Of a DNA stretch of 64,000 nt, positions 43,083 to 50,845 are shown piece after piece. Under the pieces are notes generated by a model. It searched no databases. It was not told where the DNA came from and worked only from the letters and a program-made list of their open reading frames with translations. Location: positions 4,434,501 to 4,498,500 of the forward strand of contig NZ_CP160680.1 of assembly GCF_040784935.1 (NCBI RefSeq). Direction: 5' to 3'. The number at the start of each line of letters is the position of its first letter. The first letter of the stretch is position 1. A program made the translations under genes and the position numbers. This DNA comes from Lewinella sp. LCG006 (GTDB lineage: Bacteria > Bacteroidota > Bacteroidia > Chitinophagales > Saprospiraceae).

Positions 43083-45065
43083 TTATTGATCAGAAAGTAG
43101 CGTAATCTTAATATCAACCCTTCGGTTAAAGGCGCGCGTACGATCATTGACGATAGTTCCTTTGCCTTCAATATGGATATCGTCTACTTCGATGCCTCTG
43201 CTTAGTAAGAACACTGCTACCTTTTTAGCACGTTGTTCCGAAAGGGCTAAATTGTAGGACTGCGTACCAATATCATCGGAATAGCCTACGATCTCAACGG
43301 TCTTTACCTCTTTGGCCTTCAGGTTTTCCACCAAAGCCTCTAAACTTTCTACTTCGCCCTGACTCAGTTCATCGCTATCGAAGCCAAAAAGGATATGATG
43401 TTCAAGGGTAATGTTTTTAGGGATACTTCTAGGCGTAGCGTCTTGCAGTTGCGATGCTGCTTCTATTTCCGCAAGAAAGCTAAACTTGGGTTGTAACAAT
43501 AAATTGAGATTGAAAAATGAACGATTCTCCCATTGAGGAATGAAGAACTGATTATGGTACGGACGGTATTCGTCTGCCGTAATTTGAAGATCTAAGGTTT
43601 CTTCGGCACCAGCACAGAGGAAAAAGCGGCCTTCCGCATCGGTCGTCAAGGGGCTTTTTCTGCCATTGATATTTACTGTGGCTTGTATGGGCGTATGGAG
43701 AACGGAGTCTTTGACGATGCCTTCAAGAAAGGTGATGGGTTCGCCGTACAATTGCTCCGAAAGTTCAAAACGGTAAATATCCATCCCGCCCATTCCTCCA
43801 GGACGATTACTGGCAAAGAAGCCCGTCTTGCCACTTGCGGATAAATAGAAACCCAGTTCCCGATGAGGGCCATTGACGGGCGGCCCAAGGTTGATAGGGA
43901 CGCTCCATCGTTTTTGCCTTTCGTCCCACCAGCTCATGAAAATATCTTGCTCTCCCATACCAAGGTGGCCCGTACTGGAAAAATAGAGGGTTTTTCCATC
44001 GTTGGAGATAAATGGCGCTTCCTCGTCACCGGGCGTGTTGAGTGGTAGCCCCAAATTTACCGGCAAACTCCAGTTGCCATTAGGGAGCTTTTCGGTCATA
44101 TATATATCAGTACCTCCCACTCCACCAGGGCGATTGCTGGCAAAGAAGAGTTGGCTCCCGTCACAACTCACAGCTGCTTGCGATTCCCAGTAGACAGAAT
44201 TTATAGGTGCTCCCAAAGGTGTGATCTCCTGGATTTCTGCACCATCAATCAGCGCTTCCCAAATATCACAAGGTCCAGCTACGCTATCCCGTTTACAGGC
44301 TGTGAAAAAGAGTTGTCGACCATTGCGCACCAGCGTACTCATCCCTTCGGGTTGCTCGGTGTTGAAGTCTTTGATACGCTCTCCATTGCGCCAGGTGCCG
44401 TTTCGCATTTGACTGTAGTAAAGATCTTCGTCTCCATTGGCACGCTGCCGCGTATAGTAGAGTTGCTGCTGATCATTGGAAAGAAAAGGGAAGTAGTCAT
44501 CGAAACTACTATTGATGTCCTTGCCGAGATTTTGAATTTCGGTGATATTGATGAATTTCACCGAGTCAATGCTCATTTGGCATGCCCGGATGTTGTTGTT
44601 TAGTCGATCACTGATAACCAGTTCATCCGCCAGCTCTTCAACGCCATGCAGCCCAAATTTTTCAATGGGTTGCTCTTGTAAAACCTGGAAAGTTTTAAAA
44701 TAGCGCAAGGCAATCTCTGGCTCCCCCATTTTGTAGTAGGTATCCCCCAACTCGAAATAGATCATCCTTGAGAACAAGCTATCGGATTTAAGAACCTGAA
44801 TATACTCGTTTGCAGCTTCGGGGTATTGGCCAAGCAGTACATGACACTGACCAATCATTCTGTGAGCCACCGTCAGCGTTTCCTGTTCGCGCAATGCTTT
44901 CCTGAAATGGCGAATGGCGGTAGCGTAATCTTTGCCAAGTAAAGCTGATTGTCCATCCTGGAAATGGGCTGCGGCCATACTGCCAGAAGAAGGGGTGTAT
45001 ACCTGGCTAAAGAGTAGAAGAGGACAAGAAAAAAGAGGGAATAGAAGAAAAATGAAATAGTTCAT
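43083..45065 (-). CDS. PorE-like OmpA/TPR/PD40 protein
   Basis: About 660 aa from MNYFIFLLFPLFSCPLLLFS. Signal peptide, then TPR repeats (about residues 35-130), a PD40-type beta-propeller (about 180-450: 'DDYFPFLSNDQQQLYYTRQR', 'AAVSCDGSQLFFASNRPGGV'), a carboxypeptidase-regulatory-like domain (about 460-540), and a C-terminal OmpA peptidoglycan-binding domain ('ILFGFDSDELSQGEVESLEA', 'VGYSDDIGTQSYNLALSEQR'). This is the architecture described for the type IX protein PorE, but several paralogues with this layout occur per genome, so an actual secretion role is only possible. Confidence 0.88.
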   Translation of the reverse strand: MNYFIFLLFPLFSCPLLLFSQVYTPSSGSMAAAHFQDGQSALLGKDYATAIRHFRKALREQETLTVAHRMIGQCHVLLGQYPEAANEYIQVLKSDSLFSRMIYFELGDTYYKMGEPEIALRYFKTFQVLQEQPIEKFGLHGVEELADELVISDRLNNNIRACQMSIDSVKFINITEIQNLGKDINSSFDDYFPFLSNDQQQLYYTRQRANGDEDLYYSQMRNGTWRNGERIKDFNTEQPEGMSTLVRNGRQLFFTACKRDSVAGPCDIWEALIDGAEIQEITPLGAPINSVYWESQAAVSCDGSQLFFASNRPGGVGGTDIYMTEKLPNGNWSLPVNLGLPLNTPGDEEAPFISNDGKTLYFSSTGHLGMGEQDIFMSWWDERQKRWSVPINLGPPVNGPHRELGFYLSASGKTGFFASNRPGGMGGMDIYRFELSEQLYGEPITFLEGIVKDSVLHTPIQATVNINGRKSPLTTDAEGRFFLCAGAEETLDLQITADEYRPYHNQFFIPQWENRSFFNLNLLLQPKFSFLAEIEAASQLQDATPRSIPKNITLEHHILFGFDSDELSQGEVESLEALVENLKAKEVKTVEIVGYSDDIGTQSYNLALSEQRAKKVAVFLLSRGIEVDDIHIEGKGTIVNDRTRAFNRRVDIKITLLSDQ

Positions 45066-45324
45066 GGGGTTTTTTGGATTGCGAAAGGTAAAAATAAGGA
45101 TTCTAGGCTTTCGGCGCACGAATGAATTAGGGAACGGTAATTCCCAATTATATTTTTTTTATTAATCTGGGAGAGGAATTTCTTTTGGATCAACACCCTT
45201 TCCTAAGGCGTAAGTTTGCTTTAGTTAATCTATATTGATTTTTGATTCGAAATTATGATCAAGTTAGGTTAAAAAAGTATCGTTTTTTATCAAGATACTG
45301 GTAGAAATGCAACTCTTCTGTCAG

Positions 45325-45332
45325 TAGCTTTG
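45325..45332 (+). promoter_or_regulatory. -7 box (TAGCTTTG)
   Basis: TAnnTTTG match, 51 bp before the ATG at 45384; no clear -33. The gene-free gap 45066-45383 (about 320 bp) otherwise shows only AT-rich sequence and a weak hairpin at about 45270-45300. Confidence 0.4.
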
Positions 45333-45383
45333 TTTACAGTATTAACTTAGTGTTGAAAATACACGATCTTTGTTTTAGACCAA

Positions 45384-46007
45384 ATGAACATGAACATGAA
45401 CAATCCTAATATTTTAAAACGTAAGCTACTTGCCTTGTTGGTTGTGGTAGTTAGTTTGCCGCTTATGGTAGCGGCGAACAACTTACCAGGGTTTTTGATT
45501 ATCAACGCAGGGCTTGGAAAGCAGTTTGGACTGAAAATTGAGGGCCTTGACCAGTCACAGGCCGATTTTTCAGTGAAATCCGTCAAAGGCGAGGTGCTAT
45601 TACAGCAGAAAATTTCAGGTAGAGATTATCAGGGTATTTATAGCCTGGAGCTATTACAGGAGGGAGACTATGTCTTTATTCTGAAAACAAATTCTACTGA
45701 AATTCGTCAACCTGTTCGACTAACCAAGCACGCCATTCAATACCAGCTGACCCAGCGGCGAGTCATTTATCAGCCAGAGGTGATTCTTAAGGGGCGACAA
45801 CTGGACGTTAATCTCAACAACCCTACAGCGGAAGCATTTAGCATCAAGTTGCTAAATAAAAATGGTGATATACTCTACCAGGAAACGCTTGCGGGTTTGT
45901 CCGAGATAGAAAAGCGTATCAATCTTTTACAAGTACCGGTAGGGGAGTACTTTTTGAAAATGACAAGCTCTGATGAGCAGTGGACAGAAGTTATTTATGT
46001 CCGTTAG
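45384..46007 (+). CDS. Secreted protein with two tail-like beta-sandwich domains
   Basis: 207 aa with a signal peptide (KRKLLALLVVVVSLPLMVAA-NN). Two similar domains follow: about 35-110 (IINAGLGKQF... LQEGDYVFILKTNSTEIRQP) and about 120-207 (LNNPTAEAFSIKLLNKNGDI... VPVGEYFLKMTSSDEQ), ending WTEVIYVR. The second resembles a type IX sorting tail ('GxYFLxM', ending V/I-x-R) but lacks the 'PNP' start. No known function. A strong terminator follows, so it is monocistronic. Confidence 0.7.
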   Translation: MNMNMNNPNILKRKLLALLVVVVSLPLMVAANNLPGFLIINAGLGKQFGLKIEGLDQSQADFSVKSVKGEVLLQQKISGRDYQGIYSLELLQEGDYVFILKTNSTEIRQPVRLTKHAIQYQLTQRRVIYQPEVILKGRQLDVNLNNPTAEAFSIKLLNKNGDILYQETLAGLSEIEKRINLLQVPVGEYFLKMTSSDEQWTEVIYVR

Positions 46008-46053
46008 GGTAAGGCGCGCAAAAGATATTTTATTTCGACTTTAAGCTTTTTGG

Positions 46054-46086
46054 GACGCAATAGGATGACTATTGCGTCTTTTTTTT
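46054..46086 (+). terminator. Intrinsic terminator
   Basis: 10-bp perfect stem GACGCAATAG (46054-46063)/46069-46078, 5-nt loop, then eight T's. Confidence 0.9.
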
Positions 46087-46107
46087 GGGTAGCAATACAA
46101 AAAAATC

Positions 46108-46136
46108 CAGGGCTCTTTACAACGTAAAGAGCCCTG
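46108..46136 (-). terminator. Leftward intrinsic-terminator-like hairpin without a gene
   Basis: 13-bp perfect stem 46108-46120/46124-46136 (CAGGGCTCTTTAC), 3-nt loop, with seven A's to its left (seven U's on the minus strand). Nothing on the minus strand upstream of it is an evident gene. 46137-46339 is AT-rich and shows no coding signal. Confidence 0.6.
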
Positions 46137-46339
46137 AGACAAAAAGTGCATTAGTAAACTTTCAACGCAAAAATAGTTATTAATCGGAAAATCCGTTAAA
46201 CAAATTGATTTTTTTGACGATTTAATACCGATATTTTCTTTAGATAGGAGCGACTTTGTTTAACGATGATTCGTAGCAAAGTCGCTTTTTTTGTCAACCT
46301 ATTAACTTGATTTGCTGTTGTTAAAGGAAATATTTCACG

Positions 46340-47332
46340 ATGAACAAATCAATTTGGTTGCTCAGCACAATAGCTATTGTTTATCTTTTTGTCGCTTGCG
46401 AGACACCACCTTCGGAAAGCACAGCTAGCTTAAAAACAGCTACTACAAGCTTATCCGCACCGACTTCTTCTCTGGTTTCTCCTTTTACCAACTCTACCAA
46501 CACCCTTGATAAATATTGGTACCAAGGCAAGGGAGAATTAAACGTTTATTCATTGGAGCAAAATCGCTACCAGGATATTCATCCAGGAGAAGCCTTGCTC
46601 GTTTTTGTTACCGAAGATTTCTTAACGGATAGACAAGTGAAGAATGATCGTTACGAAAGTGCTAATTCTACACCGATCCTGAAAATGAACGGAATTACCC
46701 GGTTTACGACTGGCTTGTATGATTATTCCATCATGACTTCGGTCTTTACTCCTGTCAAAACACGTGACTTTCCTCGAACTTTGAAAGTAACCCATTCCGC
46801 CCAGGATTGGTGTGGCCAAGTTTTTAGCCAGATCAATTTAAAGGGGGAAGAATATCAATACCAACAGTTTTCTTATTTTGAATCGGAAGGTGACGACCAA
46901 AAAAATGCTTCGGCAAATCTATTAGAAGAGGAGTTGATGAACAGGATAAGAATGGATTACCAACGCCTACCAGTAGGAGAGGACTTGAAGTTTATCCCTG
47001 GACTTACTTTTCTTCGATTGAAACACAAGCCATATCAGACATATACTGCTACTGCTAGCTTAAAAGACTATGAGGGAGCTGACTTCACTGGAGAAAAACT
47101 CAAAGCTTATGTTCTTGAATATCCAGAATTTCAGCGTACCTTAACCATCGTATTTTCTTCTGTTGCGCCATTTTACATCGAAGGTTGGCTAGATAGCTAT
47201 CCTAGTGTTTTTGATGGTAAAATGCGAACCACTAAAGCATTACGAAGCAACACTGTTTTACTTGATTATTGGTCGAAAAACGCTAATACTACGGCCAACG
47301 CTGAACTTAGAGAACAGTTGAATTGGCGATAA
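46340..47332 (+). CDS. Lipoprotein, unknown function
   Basis: 330 aa with a lipobox (IAIVYLFVAC, Cys20), then a Ser/Thr-rich linker (about 21-52) and a globular domain starting DKYWYQGKGELNVYSLEQNR. It contains 'HPGEALLVFVTEDF', 'KVTHSAQDWCGQVFSQINLK' and 'EYPEFQRTLTIVFSSVAPFY'. I recognise this as a conserved Bacteroidota lipoprotein type, but no function is known to me. It has its own upstream region of 200 bp after a terminator and is probably transcribed alone. Confidence 0.72.
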   Translation: MNKSIWLLSTIAIVYLFVACETPPSESTASLKTATTSLSAPTSSLVSPFTNSTNTLDKYWYQGKGELNVYSLEQNRYQDIHPGEALLVFVTEDFLTDRQVKNDRYESANSTPILKMNGITRFTTGLYDYSIMTSVFTPVKTRDFPRTLKVTHSAQDWCGQVFSQINLKGEEYQYQQFSYFESEGDDQKNASANLLEEELMNRIRMDYQRLPVGEDLKFIPGLTFLRLKHKPYQTYTATASLKDYEGADFTGEKLKAYVLEYPEFQRTLTIVFSSVAPFYIEGWLDSYPSVFDGKMRTTKALRSNTVLLDYWSKNANTTANAELREQLNWR

Positions 47333-47753
47333 AATAATCAGATTTGCCATTGAATTTTCCCAAAAGGGGAGGATAATCGTGATTTGGAGGTGAGTGGATG
47401 AAAAATTAATTTATGGTTTTTAAATGTGTAATTATTTGATTTTTAGTGTTTTGTGGTTTTTAGCTATCCTGCTTTCTTGTACGGGAGGTCTTATTTAGTT
47501 TACACATAATTTAAAAAGATTACTAATTAAATTTAAATTCTCTTACTTTTGTCGGGATAAGCAATTTATATTGGAATTAATTCGTATATAGATTACTTGT
47601 TGATTTTTTTGAACAGAGTTTAGTGATTTGATTAATGTATTTAAAGAAAAATGCATCCCTAGCAAGTCCCCTGAAAGTTGTTGAGGATTAAGTCCGAAAC
47701 ACAAAGCATTAAACTACTGTTCAGTTAGGGATGTAGCAAACTAACACACATAA
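47333..47753. other. Gene-free AT-rich stretch / leader of the AT-hook gene
   Basis: 421 bp without a credible gene. A TACTTTTG -7 box at 47544-47551 would give a leader of nearly 200 nt. Within it CATCCCTAG (47654-47662) can pair with TTAGGGATG (47725-47733), which would form a long-range stem just before the ATG. Confidence 0.4.
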
Positions 47754-48386
47754 ATGGCTAATTTGAAACTTGGCAGTAGCGATGTTAAACAGCTGCTCGC
47801 TAACTACGAATCTCGTCAGCGACAGCTGCAATTCGAACTGGATCACACGAAAAATATGATCCGAAATTTGAAATCTGCCCTACCAACGATTGAACAAACC
47901 GAAGCGGAACAAGCTGCTATCTTAGCAGAATATGAGGTAGAAACACCGGTAGCCTCTACTGAAGCAACCCAACCTGAGGCAAAACGTCGTGGCCGCCCGG
48001 CAAAGGATAAAACGACAACGGCAAAGCCTAAAGCAGCCAAGCCTAAAGCAGCCAAGGAAAAAGTAAAAAAAGAACGTAAAGAGAGAGCATCAGGTTATCG
48101 ACTTTCAGAGTACGATGAGCTTGTTTTCAAGGCACTACGCGATACGGATCACGCTTTGATTAATTCTCAAATTGTTGCCTTTATCGAACAAGATAAAGCC
48201 GCTAAAGGGGAAAATCCTGGAGCCGATGAGATTCAAACCATGGTCGTAAGAAGTTTGCAAAAACTTGCTAATCGCCGGGATGATATCAAAAAAGTACCTT
48301 ACGAAGGTAGAGGGATGGCTTATGCGCTTCCTGAATGGCTGAATGGTCAGGGTGTCATCAAAAAGAAGCACGCTCACAAAGAATAA
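47754..48386 (+). CDS. AT-hook protein with a winged-helix-like C-terminal domain
   Basis: 210 aa. Residues 1-45 are a helix (YESRQRQLQFELDHTKNMIR). The middle holds an AT-hook core (KRRGRPAKDK, about residues 77-86) and a histone H1-like Lys/Ala/Pro stretch (TTAKPKAAKPKAAKEKVKKE). The C-terminal 90 residues (SGYRLSEYDELVFKALRDTD onward) look like a winged helix, with a helix-rich start and 'VVRSLQKLANRRDDIKKVPY', then a wing. Probably binds DNA as a nucleoid-associated or regulatory protein. The combination is uncommon; family not recognised. Confidence 0.75.
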   Translation: MANLKLGSSDVKQLLANYESRQRQLQFELDHTKNMIRNLKSALPTIEQTEAEQAAILAEYEVETPVASTEATQPEAKRRGRPAKDKTTTAKPKAAKPKAAKEKVKKERKERASGYRLSEYDELVFKALRDTDHALINSQIVAFIEQDKAAKGENPGADEIQTMVVRSLQKLANRRDDIKKVPYEGRGMAYALPEWLNGQGVIKKKHAHKE

Positions 48387-48408
48387 ATTTTATTTTTTTG
48401 TGTAGTGG

Positions 48409-48456
48409 AATAGACTTTTCTAGGGAAACCCTTGTTCCTCTAGAAAAGTCTATTCA
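48409..48456. terminator. Hairpin with 16-bp perfect stem
   Basis: GAATAGACTTTTCTAG (48409-48424) pairs perfectly with 48441-48456. It comes 22 bp after the AT-hook gene. The right flank (ATTTTAACC) gives only a short T-tract, so it may be an RNA-stabilising hairpin rather than a strong terminator. Confidence 0.65.
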
Positions 48457-48516
48457 TTTTAACCAAATCCTTCTAGAGGATCTGTTAAATCATAAAAGCT
48501 CTAGAAAACCATAATT

Positions 48517-49245
48517 ATGCGATTATCTGCCGTTGTTGTTTCCGTTTTCCTGGTCTTTTCTTCCTCCGTTGCTGCTCAACAAACCTTTCCCTATCAGTTA
48601 AGTAACAAAGTAGATTTTCCTGTTTTAGGAGCCGGCATCTTGACCACAGGAATTTCTATCTATCTGGATCGTCGGGTCGAACCTTTGTTGGAAGAGCAGA
48701 TAGGAATATTAGAAATTGATAAAATTTTTGGATTTGATCGCTATTCTACCCGTTACTATTCAAATTCGGCCCACCAGTTTAGTAATGTTACCGCCCTCAG
48801 TTCTATAGCTTTTCCTTTTGCTTTGCTGTTGGATAAAGACAACCGTGCGCACAGTGGTGAATTACTGCTGATAACCTTGGAAGGGGCGCTGATCAATGCC
48901 GGGCTGATTAATTTTACGAAAACACTCGTTCGACGACCTCGGCCTTTTGTCTACAACGGTACTGCTCCCCTGGAGTTGAAACTAAAACAGGAAGCTCGCT
49001 ATTCTTTTTTCTCTGGGCACACGGCAGTTTCCTCCTATTTTACTTTTGCGGGGGCTCAAATGTATAATGATATTTACCCAGATAGCCGACATAAGACAAC
49101 CGTTTGGGCTACAGCTGCCATTTTGCCAATTTTAACGGGTTATGGCAGAATGCGGGCTGGTAAGCATTTTCCCTCTGATGTGCTCGTCGGCTATGGCGTT
49201 GGGGCGATACTTGGGGTATTGGTTCCTCGCCTTCATCGCTTATAA
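48517..49245 (+). CDS. PAP2-family membrane phosphatase
   Basis: 242 aa with a signal peptide or N-terminal helix. The three phosphatase motifs are present: KTLVRRPRP, then SGH in FFSGHTAVSS, and 'GRMRAGKHFPSDVLVG' with the catalytic His. The class acts on lipid phosphates such as undecaprenyl pyrophosphate or phosphatidylglycerophosphate, in or near a membrane. The N-terminal signal and short hydrophobic stretches suggest a periplasmic active site. The substrate cannot be told. Confidence 0.9.
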   Translation: MRLSAVVVSVFLVFSSSVAAQQTFPYQLSNKVDFPVLGAGILTTGISIYLDRRVEPLLEEQIGILEIDKIFGFDRYSTRYYSNSAHQFSNVTALSSIAFPFALLLDKDNRAHSGELLLITLEGALINAGLINFTKTLVRRPRPFVYNGTAPLELKLKQEARYSFFSGHTAVSSYFTFAGAQMYNDIYPDSRHKTTVWATAAILPILTGYGRMRAGKHFPSDVLVGYGVGAILGVLVPRLHRL

Positions 49246-49424
49246 AATCAAGCTGTTATACTTTCGTTAATCTATTTTCTCAATCTTTGTACCTGTCCAA
49301 TAAGCTGTAGATTTACGCAGTTATATAAAAGCGTCGATACCCACGTGAAGTAACCGGTAATTTTATCACTTCATAATGGGTTTAATATCAAGGCGGTAAA
49401 AACTGTTCCGCTGAATTAATTATT

Positions 49425-50819
49425 ATGCCGCTTAACCAAACAAAAATAGGCTGGGCTACTGCTGCGGCAATCGTCATTGCAAATATGGTTGGCACTGGAG
49501 TGTTTACCACGCTTGGGTTCCAATTGGCTAGTTTGCAGGATATGGGAGCTATCCTTTTGCTGTGGGTAATCGGTGGTGTTGTTGCACTTGCTGGTGCCTT
49601 TACTTACGCAGAAATTGCTACCCGCTTACCCAAGTCTGGGGGCGAATACCATTTTCTTTCTCGGATCTATCATCCTTTTCTAGGGTACTTGTCGGGTTGG
49701 GTAAGTATCACCGTAGGCTTTGCTGCCGCAATCGCTTTGGCAGCCATGGCCATTGGTAGTTATGTGGCTAAATTTTTAGGCTGGTCGGGCTCGTCTGTAG
49801 CCATGTTATCTATCTTATTTGTGGCACTTGTTCATTCCTTTGATATCAAGCAAAGTAGTAGGTTTCAAAATATCCTTACGGGAATGAAGGTACTGCTAGT
49901 ACTCGTCCTTATCGCTAGTGGTTTCTTATTGCCAGCAGCGGCCGGAAGCCCTTTTGATCATGCGCAAGGACTAAGCTTTTCCTGGTCGTCAATCACTGAA
50001 CCCATTTACGCAGTTTCGCTGGTTTATGTTATTTACGCTTTTTCAGGATGGAATGCGGCGGCATATTTGACCGATGAGATCAGACAACCCAAAAAGAATT
50101 TACCCAAAGCATTATTAGGAGGGACCCTTTTGGTGAGCCTATTGTTTATCCTTTTGCAGGTCGCTTTCTTACGCCAAGCTCCTCCCGATTTATTAGCCGG
50201 AAAGGTAGAAGTAGGGCAGGTAGTTGCGGAACTTATGTACGGCCAGACCGGGGGGCGTATCGTAAGCTTTATGATCGCTGGCTTATTGATCGCAGGGATA
50301 AGTGCGATGATTTGGGTCGGCTCCAGGGTGACTCGTGCGATGGCTGGTGATTATCAAATGTGGCAGTATTTTGCCAGAGATAATCAAACGGGTGTACCCG
50401 TACGGGCCATCTGGTTACAAGCAGGAATATCCGTCTTTCTTGTCACGACCAGTTCTTTCGAACAAGTACTGCTTTACAGTGGCTTTGTGCTACAGTTATT
50501 CACCATCCTAACGGTGGTTGGCTTGTTTGTTTTGCGTCGACGAAAAATAGGCGAGGAAAACTGTTGGCGAGGGCCGCTCTATCCTTGGGTACAATTCATT
50601 TTCTTGTTTTTTAATGTCATTGTATTGCTGTTTTTGTTAATAGATAAGCCCTTTGAGAGTTTATTGGGCATGCTCAATTTAGCTGCTGGAGCACTTTCCT
50701 TTGCCTGGGAAAAATGGCGATATAAACCTGCTGAGGTAGAAGCCCGCACAAAAAAAGAGGCAAAATCAAAACCTGTAGATCGCTTTGTGAAGACATCAGC
50801 GAAGAAAGTCAACACCTAG
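49425..50819 (+). CDS. APC-family amino acid permease
   Basis: 464 aa with about 12 transmembrane helices. The N-terminal glycine-rich helix break 'IANMVGTGVFTTLG' and the sequence ATRLPKSGGEYHFL after helix 2 are diagnostic of the amino acid-polyamine-organocation superfamily. 'SLVYVIYAFSGWNAAAYLTD' with 'RQPKKNLPKAL' is typical of the LAT/cationic transporter side. It probably imports or exchanges an amino acid; specificity is unknown. The C-terminal 35 residues are Lys-rich and cytoplasmic. Confidence 0.92.
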   Translation: MPLNQTKIGWATAAAIVIANMVGTGVFTTLGFQLASLQDMGAILLLWVIGGVVALAGAFTYAEIATRLPKSGGEYHFLSRIYHPFLGYLSGWVSITVGFAAAIALAAMAIGSYVAKFLGWSGSSVAMLSILFVALVHSFDIKQSSRFQNILTGMKVLLVLVLIASGFLLPAAAGSPFDHAQGLSFSWSSITEPIYAVSLVYVIYAFSGWNAAAYLTDEIRQPKKNLPKALLGGTLLVSLLFILLQVAFLRQAPPDLLAGKVEVGQVVAELMYGQTGGRIVSFMIAGLLIAGISAMIWVGSRVTRAMAGDYQMWQYFARDNQTGVPVRAIWLQAGISVFLVTTSSFEQVLLYSGFVLQLFTILTVVGLFVLRRRKIGEENCWRGPLYPWVQFIFLFFNVIVLLFLLIDKPFESLLGMLNLAAGALSFAWEKWRYKPAEVEARTKKEAKSKPVDRFVKTSAKKVNT

Positions 50820-50845
50820 CTGCTGTTTCCAGCAGAACAACTCTA

